A stretch of DNA of 23,206 nt, from contig JAFXCU010000148.1 in the NCBI GenBank assembly GCA_017521345.1, positions 1 through 23,206 on the forward strand. The letters are read 5' to 3'. A program made the translations under genes and the position numbers. This DNA comes from Ruminiclostridium sp. GTDB taxonomy: Bacteria; Bacillota_A; Clostridia; Oscillospirales; Oscillospiraceae. A model generated the notes under the pieces. The model was not told where the DNA came from, made no database searches, and saw only the letters and a list, made by a program, of their open reading frames with translations. Of the stretch, positions 6,722-13,995 are shown piece by piece (position 1 is the stretch's first letter; every line of letters begins with the position of its first letter).

Positions 6722-8055
6722 GTGGAAGACAAGAAATTCAAACCCTTTATTCCCGCGGAAAGGTCATGCCTGAGTTCACCATCTTTTCGGTGATCCTGGG
6801 TATCATCTTGGCCGTGGTGTTCGGCGGCGCAAACGCCTACCTGGGCCTGCGCATCGGCACCACCATTTCCGCCTCGATCCCCGCAGCTGTGCTGTCCATG
6901 GGCGTCATGCGCATCATCCTCAAGCGTGACTCCATCCTGGAAAACAACATGGCTCAGACCATTGGCTCCGCCGGTGAATCCCTGGCCGCCGGTGCCATCT
7001 TCACCATCCCCGCCCTGTTCATGTGGGCATCCGAGGGCCTGACTGCCATGCCCTCCGTCATCGACATCTCCCTCATCGCCATCTGCGGCGGTGTCCTGGG
7101 CGTTATGATGATGATCCCCCTCCGTTCCGCCCTCATCGTCAAGGAGCACGGCGTGCTGGCCTATCCCGAAGGCACCGCCTGCGCCGAGGTCCTGATGGCC
7201 GGTGAGGAAGGCGGCAGCAAGGCCTCCGTGGTCTTTGCCGGCCTGGGCATCGGCGCTGTCTACAAGTTCATTGCAGACGGTCTGAAGCTCTTCCCCAGCG
7301 AAGTGGACTACTCTATCAAGGCCTATCCCGGCTCCGGCATCGGCGTGGACGTGCTGCCCGCTCTGGCCGGTGTTGGCTACATCGTTGGCCCCCGGGTCTC
7401 CTCTTACATGTTCTCCGGCGGCCTGCTGACCTGGTTTGTCATCATGCCCATGATCGTCCTCTTCGGCAGCGATCTGGTCATCTTCCCTGCAGAGGTCTCT
7501 GTGGCTGAGCTGTGGGCAACCGGCGGCACCTGGGGCATCTGGGACGCCTTCGTCCGCTACATCGGTGCAGGCGCACTGGTGGCCGGCGGTTTTATCAGCC
7601 TGATCAAGTCCCTGCCCACCATCGTCACCACCTTCAAGGCTGCCTTCAAGAGCTACGGTAAGGGCGGCGGCAGCAGCTCCCTGCGCACCGAGCAGGACAT
7701 CGCCACCCCCATCATCCTGGGTACCTGCCTGATCGTGGCCCTGTTCATCTGGCTGTACCCCGGCATCCCCGTCAACCCCCTGGGCGCTCTCATCGTCCTG
7801 GTGTTCGGCTTCTTCTTCTCCACCGTTGCCTCCCGTATCGTGGGCAGCATCGGCTCCTCCAACACCCCCGTCTCCGGTATGACCATTGCCACCGTCATGG
7901 TCACCGCCATCATCCTGAAGGCCACCGGCACCGTGGGCACTGAGGGCATGGTGGCAGCCATTGCCATCGGCTCCGTCATCTGCGTCATCGTGGCCTACGC
8001 CATCCTGCTGTTCACCCTGTTCTCCTTTGCTGTCCGAGGAGCAAAGAAGAAATAA
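6722..8055 (+). pseudogene. OPT family oligopeptide transporter, frameshifted and C-terminally truncated
   Basis: OPT proteins are proton-coupled importers of small peptides, usually 600-650 residues. Starting at GTG 6722, 9 nt after AAGGAG, one frame reads MEDKKFKPFIPAER, the expected family N-terminus, but then loses the family. From 6766 a different frame continues MPEFTIFSVILGIILAVVFG and stays OPT-like (ENNMAQTIGSAGESLAAGAIF, YPEGTACAEVL, GSSNTPVSGMTIA). One additional A in the run at 6759-6761 would join them as PAEKVMPEFT. At the other end the protein stops soon after GSVICVIVAYA, where relatives continue with a GDTSQDLKTG-type loop and about 180 more residues; here a short hydrophobic, basic tail (ending RGAKKK) follows. 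The frame-1 product beginning at 6766 could still be made (429 residues). Transport activity is doubtful. Confidence 0.8.
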
Positions 8056-8076
8056 TCACATTGCAAATCAAGAAAA

Positions 8077-8110
8077 AGGGCTATATACTATAAAGTATAT
8101 AGCCCTTCTA
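8077..8110 (+). terminator. Terminator-like hairpin after the OPT gene
   Basis: A perfect 13-bp stem (8077-8089 with 8094-8106) has a 4-nt loop; the tail TCTATTTT is only moderately T-rich. As no promoter fits between it and the next gene, readthrough from the OPT gene is likely. Confidence 0.8.
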
Positions 8111-8126
8111 TTTTGGAGGTCCACCC

Positions 8127-8486
8127 ATAGCAAAGAAAGCACAGACCAAATATCTGGATTATATCCCGGTGATCTCAGACAAGAACACCTGGAGCGAGGA
8201 GGACGGCAAGGTCACCGTCCACATGGTCCACCGGGGCTTCTATGCCTCCATTGCTCAGAAGTTTTTCCATCGGCCCCGGGTCAGCCACATCGCCCTGGAC
8301 GAGATGGGGAGCTTCATCTTCCCCCTGCTGGACGGCCAGCGGACGGTGGAGGACATCGCCCAGCTGGTGAAGGCAGAGTTTGGGGATAAGGCCGAGCCCC
8401 TGTACGACCGGCTGGTGAAGTACCTGCAGATCCTCCACAACAACGGCTTCATCCGGTTCAAAGGAAAGGATGGGCAGCTGAAATGA
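8127..8486 (+). CDS. PqqD-like protein, apparent ATA start
   Basis: The 119-residue frame resembles PqqD-fold proteins (small winged-helix peptide-binding domains). The parts HIALDEMGSFIFPLLDGQRT and VEDIAQLVKAEFG match the usual pattern of a conserved middle followed by a helix that ends in a short winged-helix-like region. The frame reads (ATA)AKKAQTKYLDYIPVISD, with GGAGG at 8115-8119 exactly 7 nt before ATA 8127. The only alternative is GTG 8169, which lacks a ribosome site and cuts 14 residues. So either ATA is used as a very rare start, or an ATG has mutated. No RiPP precursor or maturase lies nearby, so a role in peptide modification is not supported here. The stop overlaps the next start (ATGA). 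Confidence 0.7.
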   Translation: MAKKAQTKYLDYIPVISDKNTWSEEDGKVTVHMVHRGFYASIAQKFFHRPRVSHIALDEMGSFIFPLLDGQRTVEDIAQLVKAEFGDKAEPLYDRLVKYLQILHNNGFIRFKGKDGQLK

Positions 8487-8827
8487 GACCTTGGCAGTTT
8501 TTGGTGGGCATCCTCCTCTTTGCCCTGGTTACCGCTTTCCTGTACGCCTGGGGTTTGGGAAAGTCCGCCGACCAGGAGGAGACCCTCCGCCGGAACCTGA
8601 TGCACGCCTGCGGCAGCCGGGTGCTGAAGGCCCTGAAAAAGCAGGAGACCATCACCGGGGGAGAGATCGCCCGGCTCATTGAAGGGGTCACTGTGGGCCA
8701 GGTATGGTCCAAAAATAAGATGAAGGTCCAGAACGGAGCGGCCGTGGCCCCCCAGGTCATCGACTTCCTGCTGGATCAGCAGTATGTGGAATCCGCCGGA
8801 GGAGACGCCTACCGGCGCAAAGTATAA
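8483..8827 (+). CDS. Small membrane-anchored protein of unknown function
   Basis: I do not recognise a named family. The 114-residue product starts with one transmembrane segment (about residues 5-24, WQFLVGILLFALVTAFLYAW), then a mostly charged cytoplasmic or extracytoplasmic domain of about 85 residues. The pattern of helices, with ITGGEIARLIEGVTVGQV followed later by VIDFLLDQQYVESAGG, hints at a winged-helix-like fold; this is inference. It overlaps the PqqD-like gene by 4 bases (ATGA) and its stop overlaps an in-frame ATG just before pepD, so the three genes are translationally linked. It may work with the PqqD-like protein. Confidence 0.75.
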   Translation: MRPWQFLVGILLFALVTAFLYAWGLGKSADQEETLRRNLMHACGSRVLKALKKQETITGGEIARLIEGVTVGQVWSKNKMKVQNGAAVAPQVIDFLLDQQYVESAGGDAYRRKV

Positions 8828-8847
8828 TGCAGAAAGGGGAACCCACT

Positions 8848-10284
8848 ATGGCAGTGTTAGAACATCTGGAACCCAAGCAGGTCTTTTCCTATTTTGAAGA
8901 GATCGCAGCCATCCCCCACGGCTCGGGCAACACCAAGGCCATCAGCGAGTACCTGGCCGACTTTGCCTTTGCCCATGACCTGGAATACCACCAGGACGCC
9001 ATGAACAATATCATCATCATCAAGGAGGCCACCCCCGGTTATGAGGATGCGGCCCCCGTGATCCTCCAGGGTCACATGGACATGGTCTGCGACCTGGCAC
9101 CGGGCTGCACCAAGGACATGGAGAAGGAGGGCCTGGACCTGGCCATCGGCGAGGACTACATCTACGCCAAGGGCACCACCCTGGGCGGCGACGACGGCAT
9201 TGCCGTGGCCATGACCCTGGCCATCCTGGCCAGTGACGACCTGGCCCATCCCCGGCTTGAGGTGGTCCTCACCGTGGACGAGGAGATCGGCATGCTGGGG
9301 GCTCTGGGCCTGGATGCCAGCCCCCTCACCGCCAAGCGGCTCATCAGCCTGGACTCCGAGACCGAGGACACCATCTTTGTCAGCTGCGCCGGGGGCAACA
9401 TGACCCACCTGACCATGCCCGTCAAGCGGGGTCCCTATCCCGGCACCCCCATGACCGTCTCCGTGGGCGGCCTGCTGGGAGGCCACTCGGGCATCGACAT
9501 CCACCTGGGCCGGGGCAACGCCATCCAGCTGCTGGGCCGTGTCCTGGTGGAGGCCTCGGGCTACACCGACTTCCGCATCATCGACGTGAAGGGGGGCGGC
9601 CGGGAGAATGCCATTCCTTCCGAGGCCCAGGCCGTCATCATGGCCCTGGACCCCGACGGCATCGAGAAGGCCTGTGCCAGAATGGATGCCATCCTGAAGA
9701 AGGAGCTGGCTACCCCCGACCCCGGGGTGACCATCACCGTTGGACCCGCTGAGGAAGGGCTGCCTATGAGCCAGAGAAGCAGCGAGGACCTCCTCTTCCT
9801 GCTGACCTGCACCCCCAACGGGGTCCAGGTCATGAGCCCGGACATCCCCGACCTGGTCCAGACTTCCCTGAACCTGGGAACCATTGCCGTTGGTGGTCAG
9901 GAGGCGGACCTGGGCTTCTGTCTGCGGTCCAGTGTGGACACCCAGACCCAGATGCTGGTGGACCGCCTGATGCGGTTTGCCCTGGCGGTGGACGGCAGAC
10001 TGGAGGTCTCCGGCGAGTAACCCGGCTGGCCCTTCCGTCCTGACTCCCCCCTGCGGGAACTGATGACCCAGGTGTATGTGGAGCAGTTCGGCAAGGAGCC
10101 CAAAATCAAGGCCATCCATGCCGGCGCTGAGTGCGGCGTCTTCTCCGGCAAGATCCCCGGCCTGGACTGCCTGTGCATCAGCCCGGATATGACCGGCCTG
10201 CACACCTATCACGAGAAGCTGTATATCTCCTCCACCCAGCGGATCTGGAACCTGGTGACCGAGACCCTGCGGAGAATGAAATAA
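8848..10284 (+). pseudogene. pepD: Aminoacyl-histidine dipeptidase (PepD, M20 family) interrupted by an in-frame stop
   Basis: PepD hydrolyses Xaa-His dipeptides with two metal ions. The frame shows M20 metal-site motifs QGHMDMVCD, GGDDGIA and TVDEEIGMLG, then the lid domain (GGLLGGHSGIDIH). The codon at 10018-10020 is TAA in the context EVSGE-stop-PGWPFRPDSPLREL, where relatives have Tyr (TAC or TAT), so a single base change explains it. The same frame then continues to 10284 with IHAGAECGVFSG and HTYHEKLYISS, which carries the last metal ligand. The full length would be 478 residues, normal for PepD; the 390-residue truncated form should be inactive. ATG 8848 is preferred to the ATG at 8827 because AGAAAGGGGA (8831-8840) precedes it and MAVLEHLEP is the usual start. 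Confidence 0.88.
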
Positions 10285-10288
10285 CGCA

Positions 10289-10319
10289 AAAAGAGAGTCC
10301 CGGTCGGGACTCTCTTTTT
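10289..10319. terminator. Bidirectional terminator between pepD and the nitronate monooxygenase-like gene
   Basis: A 10-bp stem (10292-10301 with 10306-10315) has loop GGTC and is flanked by A-run and T-run, so it can serve both convergent genes. Confidence 0.88.
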
Positions 10320-10370
10320 ATGTGTACGCCCTAATCCCTGTTGTCGGAAAAGGCTTGCTTTTTTGACAAA

Positions 10371-11336
10371 TCAAAGCATGTTGTTGACCCGCTGGTGCAG
10401 GGCCATAAACTCGTCCATCATATCTTTGACGATCTGGGCGGCGGGCTTCACGTCGTGGATGCGGCCGATGACTTGGCCCATGGCGATCTGGGCGGCCTGG
10501 GGATCGTCGCTCTCGAAGGCGGCCCGGGTGACAGTACCCTTGATGAGGGGGTAGAGCTCGTCAAAGGTGGGGTTGGTCTTTTCAAACTCAATGATGTGCA
10601 GAGCCTCCTGGGTCTTGAGAGACCGCAGAGCGTTGCGGATGGACATCTGGGTCAGGACGGTGTCGGTCTCCTTGGCGTCGATGACCGTCTGGCGCAGGTG
10701 GGGGCCGATCTCGCACTCTTCGGCCATCATGAAGCGGCTGCCCACCATGACGCCGTCCAGACCCATGGCCAGGGCTGCATACATGGTCCGGCCGTCGCAG
10801 ACACCGCCGGCGCCTACTACGGGGATATTGCACCGCTCCAGGGTCAGGGGCCACTGGACCATGGAGCCAACCCCGGACATGCCGGGATGGCCGCCGCCCT
10901 CATAGCCCACGATGCACACGGCGTCGCAGCCCACCTCCTCGGCGGTGTGGGCAAAGCGGGAGTCGGGGATCTTGTGCATCACCACGCAGCCGTTGCTCTT
11001 GAGAAGGTCCATGAAGGGCTTGGGGGAGCTGCCGGCGGTCTCCACGATGCGGACCTTTTCGTCCACGATGGCCTGAAGGAAGCCCTTGATGGGGCCGTCG
11101 GGCTTGGTGTCGGGCAGCAGGGAGAGGTTCACGCTGAAGGGCTTGTCCGTGAGGGATTTCAGCAGCCGGATGTCCTCCTGGAAGGCCTCGGGGGTCTCGT
11201 AGGTGGTCATGTTGATGGTGCCAAGGCCCCCTGCGTTGGACACGGCGGCGGCCAGTTTGGGCTTGGACAGCCACTGCATGGCTCCCTGGATGATGGGATA
11301 TTCAATGCCGAAGAGCTCGGTGATCCTGGTTTTCAT
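10371..11336 (-). CDS. Nitronate monooxygenase / FabK-like flavoprotein
   Basis: This 321-residue cytoplasmic FMN enzyme has a TIM-barrel fold. It starts MKTRITELFGIEYPIIQGAMQ and carries the family motifs GGLGTI, GGGHPG (147-152), GAGGVCDGR (175-183) and VGSRF (198-202), which bind FMN and form the active site. This superfamily includes nitronate monooxygenases (which oxidise toxic alkyl nitronates) and the enoyl-ACP reductase FabK; the two are hard to tell apart by eye. No other fatty acid synthesis gene is near, which slightly favours the first or an unknown 2-enoate-type substrate. Start ATG at 11336-11334 is preceded by AGAGGTAA. It is a single gene with its own promoter, divergent from the acetyltransferase. 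Confidence 0.88.
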   Translation of the reverse strand: MKTRITELFGIEYPIIQGAMQWLSKPKLAAAVSNAGGLGTINMTTYETPEAFQEDIRLLKSLTDKPFSVNLSLLPDTKPDGPIKGFLQAIVDEKVRIVETAGSSPKPFMDLLKSNGCVVMHKIPDSRFAHTAEEVGCDAVCIVGYEGGGHPGMSGVGSMVQWPLTLERCNIPVVGAGGVCDGRTMYAALAMGLDGVMVGSRFMMAEECEIGPHLRQTVIDAKETDTVLTQMSIRNALRSLKTQEALHIIEFEKTNPTFDELYPLIKGTVTRAAFESDDPQAAQIAMGQVIGRIHDVKPAAQIVKDMMDEFMALHQRVNNML

Positions 11337-11385
11337 GGTGTTACCTCTCTATGTCAAATGAAGTGATATCCGATGGATTTTCTCT

Positions 11386-11414
11386 ATGATAGCAACTTTT
11401 CCGAGGTGGGTCAA
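11386..11414 (-). promoter_or_regulatory. Promoter of the nitronate monooxygenase-like gene
   Basis: On the minus strand TTGACC (11414-11409) and TATCAT (11391-11386) are separated by exactly 17 bp, giving a leader of about 40 nt. Confidence 0.7.
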
Positions 11415-11446
11415 TGGATTCTGCCGGGACTTCCTGTGAAAAAATG

Positions 11447-11475
11447 TTGAAAAACGCGCCTTATAGGTCTATAAT
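11447..11475 (+). promoter_or_regulatory. Promoter of the GNAT acetyltransferase gene
   Basis: TTGAAA (11447-11452), a 17-bp spacer, and TATAAT (11470-11475). Transcription would begin near 11482, with the ribosome site GGAGG at 11500-11504. Confidence 0.8.
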
Positions 11476-11513
11476 AAAATCAGCCAACCAATTCAGAACG
11501 GAGGAATCTGCAA

Positions 11514-11942
11514 ATGGAATTCAAGAACGCAACCATGGCCGACTTTGACGTGGCCTTCGACTACATTGAAAAGCTCTGGACCTACAACACCTACGACAAG
11601 GAAGTCATCCGCAAGGTGTACGCCGACGTGCTGGCTGACGAGAACTCCTTCGCCTTCTTCCTGATGGACGGCGACGAGTATCACGGCTTCTGCCACGGTG
11701 CCTACTTCAACACCTTCTGGCTGTCCGGCATGACCTGCTATGTCTCCTCCATCATCACCAATGAGGATGAGAGAGGCAAGGGCAACGGCGTGAAGCTCAT
11801 GGACCATGCCAAGGAGCTGGCCAAGGAGAGAGGCTGCAAGGCTCTGGTCCTGGACTCCGGCATGCCCAGAACCCAGGCACACCGCTTCTACGAGATCTAC
11901 GGTTTCGAGAAGAGCTGCTACGGCTTCGACTATTACCTTTAA
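11514..11942 (+). CDS. GNAT family N-acetyltransferase
   Basis: This 142-residue cytoplasmic protein has the usual size of a single GNAT domain. The acetyl-CoA pyrophosphate loop is RGKGNG (in DERGKGNGVKLMDHAKELAKE), preceded by the beta4 strand CYVSSIITNE and followed by ALVLDSGMPRTQAHRFYEIYG, in which HRFYEIYGF is the typical end of the fold. It would move an acetyl group to an amine; the substrate cannot be told. The N-terminal part (ATMADFDVAFDYIEKLWTYNTYD) is rich in aromatics and acids. The gene stands alone between its own promoter and terminator. Confidence 0.9.
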   Translation: MEFKNATMADFDVAFDYIEKLWTYNTYDKEVIRKVYADVLADENSFAFFLMDGDEYHGFCHGAYFNTFWLSGMTCYVSSIITNEDERGKGNGVKLMDHAKELAKERGCKALVLDSGMPRTQAHRFYEIYGFEKSCYGFDYYL

Positions 11943-11950
11943 GCCAAAAG

Positions 11951-11978
11951 GGAGCCCAGTTTCACCGGGCTCCTTTTT
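11951..11978 (+). terminator. Intrinsic terminator after the GNAT gene
   Basis: GGAGCCC (11951-11957) pairs with GGGCTCC (11967-11973) and TTTTT follows (11974-11978). It starts 8 nt after the stop codon. Confidence 0.88.
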
Positions 11979-11990
11979 GTGTGGGATTTG

Positions 11991-12110
11991 CAGCCTGCTG
12001 CGCGCGCCCTTTGGGCACACTGGCAGGCTGAGAAGAATTTCTTCCGATGCACATGTCATCGGAAGAAATGATTTCAGTTGATTTGCTGTCTGCGGACAGC
12101 AAACTCTGCG
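11991..12110 (+). repeat. Structured repeat element, copy 2, upstream of the MATE gene
   Basis: The head 11991-12036 matches 6395-6440 at 44 of 46 bases. Hairpin A pairs 12037-12049 with 12057-12069 perfectly (13 bp) around the same loop CACATGT. Hairpin B pairs 12082-12090 with 12095-12103 (9 bp), followed by the same CTCTGCG. The stem sequences differ from copy 1 while pairing is kept. The element fills the gap between a terminator and the MATE gene on the same strand. I see no clear sigma-A promoter in 11980-12140, so how MATE is transcribed is open. Confidence 0.85.
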
Positions 12111-12140
12111 CGAGGCTTTTGTGAAAGAAGGGAACCCCCT

Positions 12141-13490
12141 GTGGAACTTCGGTTCAGCAACAAAGATTTAAGAAAACTCATCATCCCCCTGGTCATCGAG
12201 CAGTTCCTGCAGTTCTCGGCGGGCCTCATCACCTCCATCATGGTGGCCGGCCTGGGCGAGGCGGCGGTGTCCGCCGTTTCCCTGGTGGACTCGGTGTTCA
12301 TCCTGTTCATCAGCCTCTTCTCCGCCCTGGCCACCGGCGGCGCCGTGGTGGCGGGCCAGCTCATCGGTCTGGGAGATCTGAAGGAGGGCTGCAAGGCCGC
12401 CTGGCAGATGCTTCTCTTTGTGGCGACTGCCTCGGTGGCGGTCATGGCTGTGTGTTACCTGGGACACAACTTCATTCTGGACACGGTCTTCGGTGACATC
12501 ACCCCGGAGGTCCGGCAGAACGCCAAGACCTTCCTGCTGATCACCAACGCCTCCATCCCGGTCATCGCCCTGTACAACGGCGGGGCCGCTATCTTCCGGG
12601 TCATGGGCAACTCCAAGATCTCCATGAAGATGTCCCTGCTGATGAACGTCATCAACATTGCGGGCATCGCCATCCTCATCTACGGGGTGGGCATGGGCAT
12701 TGAGGGCGCCGGTATCGCCCTCTTTACCGGCCGTGCGGTGGCGGCAGTGGTCATCCTGAAGCTTCTCATGAACCAGGACCTGCCCATCCACATCCGCAAG
12801 CCCCTGTCCTTCCGGTTTGACGGCAAGCTTCTGGTGCGCATCCTGCGCATCGGCGTGCCCAACGGCCTGGAAAACAGTATGTTCCAGCTGGGCAAAATCC
12901 TGGTGCTGAGCCTGGTGTCCTCCTTTGGTACGGCGGCCATCGCTGCCAACGCCGTGGGTAACGCTGTGGCCATGTTCGGCGTCACCCCCGGTATGGCCAT
13001 GAACCTGGCCACGGTGACCATCATCTCCCAGTGTGTGGGCGCCAGCGCCTTTGACCAGGTGCGGTATTACACCAAGAAGATCATGAAGCTGACCTATGCC
13101 ATGATGGCGGTGTCCAATGTGATCATCATCCTGATCCTGCCCCTGCTGCTGAAGATCTACGATCTGTCCCCGGAGGCCACCGAGATGGCCCGGCAGATCC
13201 TGATCTATCACTCGGTGTGTGCCATCGTCATCTGGACCCCCTCCTTCACCATGCCCTACGTCCTTCGTGCGGGCAACGACGTGGCTCCTACCATGATCAT
13301 TTCCATCGTGTCCATGTGGCTCTTCCGTGTTATCGCCAGCTATGTTCTGGGCCGGTTTATGGGCCTGGGGCTCTTCGGCGTGTGGATCGCCATGACCATC
13401 GACTGGCTGGTCCGTGCCATTGCCTTTGTGGTGCGGTACAAGCAGGAGAAATGGGTGGAAAAGAGCGGCGGAACCCTCAAAAAAGCATAA
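12141..13490 (+). CDS. MATE family efflux transporter
   Basis: This 449-residue protein has about 12 membrane segments in two similar halves, the size and layout of MATE (MatE) multidrug/cation antiporters, which export drugs or metabolites in exchange for Na+ or H+. The N-terminal half shows DLRKLIIPLVIEQFLQFSAGL and SIMVAGLGEAAVSAVSLVDS; the second half starts with ILRIGVPNGLENSMFQLGK, the usual repeat start. The frame is open from 12078, inside the repeat element, but GTG 12141 with AAGAAGGG (12127-12134) upstream gives MELRFSNKDLRKL, a typical start. The substrate is unknown. A terminator follows at 13504. Confidence 0.9.
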   Translation: MELRFSNKDLRKLIIPLVIEQFLQFSAGLITSIMVAGLGEAAVSAVSLVDSVFILFISLFSALATGGAVVAGQLIGLGDLKEGCKAAWQMLLFVATASVAVMAVCYLGHNFILDTVFGDITPEVRQNAKTFLLITNASIPVIALYNGGAAIFRVMGNSKISMKMSLLMNVINIAGIAILIYGVGMGIEGAGIALFTGRAVAAVVILKLLMNQDLPIHIRKPLSFRFDGKLLVRILRIGVPNGLENSMFQLGKILVLSLVSSFGTAAIAANAVGNAVAMFGVTPGMAMNLATVTIISQCVGASAFDQVRYYTKKIMKLTYAMMAVSNVIIILILPLLLKIYDLSPEATEMARQILIYHSVCAIVIWTPSFTMPYVLRAGNDVAPTMIISIVSMWLFRVIASYVLGRFMGLGLFGVWIAMTIDWLVRAIAFVVRYKQEKWVEKSGGTLKKA

Positions 13491-13503
13491 GAGCAAGACA
13501 ACG

Positions 13504-13530
13504 CCCCGGACGGAAGTCCGGGGTTTGTTT
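13504..13530 (+). terminator. Intrinsic terminator after the MATE gene
   Basis: CCCCGGAC (13504-13511) pairs with GTCCGGGG (13516-13523), loop GGAA, then TTTGTTT. A near copy of this hairpin occurs at 13948-13970. Confidence 0.85.
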
Positions 13531-13560
13531 GTGTGAGGGGAACCCTGCACGCCCTTGGGA

Positions 13561-13898
13561 CGCCTCCGGCGGGGCCCGGCTTTCTCTGGAGAAAGCCGGG
13601 GGAAAGAGCACCAGGGCTCTGCCCTGGACCTGGTTGAGGTTGTGGGAATCCTTCGGGACTCTCTGCAGACCTTTCTTGCCTGCGGCCCATGGTCCAAAGT
13701 TGGTAACAGCGTGCCCACCAGCTGGGCACGCATCGGCGTAGGAGCTTGCCGGACGTTTCCGCGCGCCAGCTGGTGGCGCGCTATGGCCAGCCTATCGATA
13801 CAGAAAACAGGATTCGTACAACCAGAGAAAGGGGTCCAGGGGAAAGAAACTCTTTCCCCTGGCATTCTTTCCCCCCATTTCTCATGGGAGAAATGGGG
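13561..13898. repeat. Gene-free array of perfect hairpins
   Basis: The stretch 13531-13947 has no supportable gene. It contains at least five perfect or near-perfect hairpins: 13575-13585/13590-13600 (11 bp), CCAGGGC 13611-13617/13621-13627, 13709-13717/13723-13731 (9 bp), GCGCGCCA 13761-13768/13774-13781, CCAGGGGAAAGA 13836-13847/13851-13862 (12 bp), and 13873-13883/13888-13898 (11 bp). The third and fourth share the central octamer CCAGCTGG. The arms differ from each other, so it is not a CRISPR. It resembles clustered REP-type palindromes; flanking near-identical terminators at 13504 and 13948 bracket it. Confidence 0.8.
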
Positions 13899-13947
13899 TT
13901 CCCGCCGAATAGGCGCATCCCAGCGTGGCAGGGCAAGAAAAACGCAA

Positions 13948-13974
13948 GCCCCGGACGGGAAGTCCGGGGCGTTT
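13948..13974. terminator. Terminator of the HXXEE gene (bidirectional)
   Basis: GCCCCGGAC (13948-13956) pairs with GTCCGGGGC (13962-13970), with T-rich flanks on both strands (GTTTT after it on plus, TTGCGTTTTT on minus). It lies 25 bp past the stop of the minus-strand gene at 13996. Confidence 0.8.
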
Positions 13975-13995
13975 TGTGTGGGGAGATATGGAGGG

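Noticed and set aside
6755..6768. Programmed frameshift in the OPT gene
   Set aside because: The site lacks a standard X-XXY-YYZ slippery heptamer or a downstream stimulator that I can see.
8127..8827. RiPP biosynthesis cluster suggested by the PqqD-like protein
   Set aside because: No precursor peptide, radical SAM maturase or RiPP export gene is adjacent; the neighbours are a peptide importer and a dipeptidase.
10018..10020. Stop-codon readthrough or special amino acid in pepD
   Set aside because: The codon is TAA, not TGA or TAG, and no special downstream structure is seen; a nonsense mutation is simpler.
13561..13898. CRISPR-like array
   Set aside because: The palindromes differ in sequence and spacing; there are no identical direct repeats with unique spacers and no cas genes.
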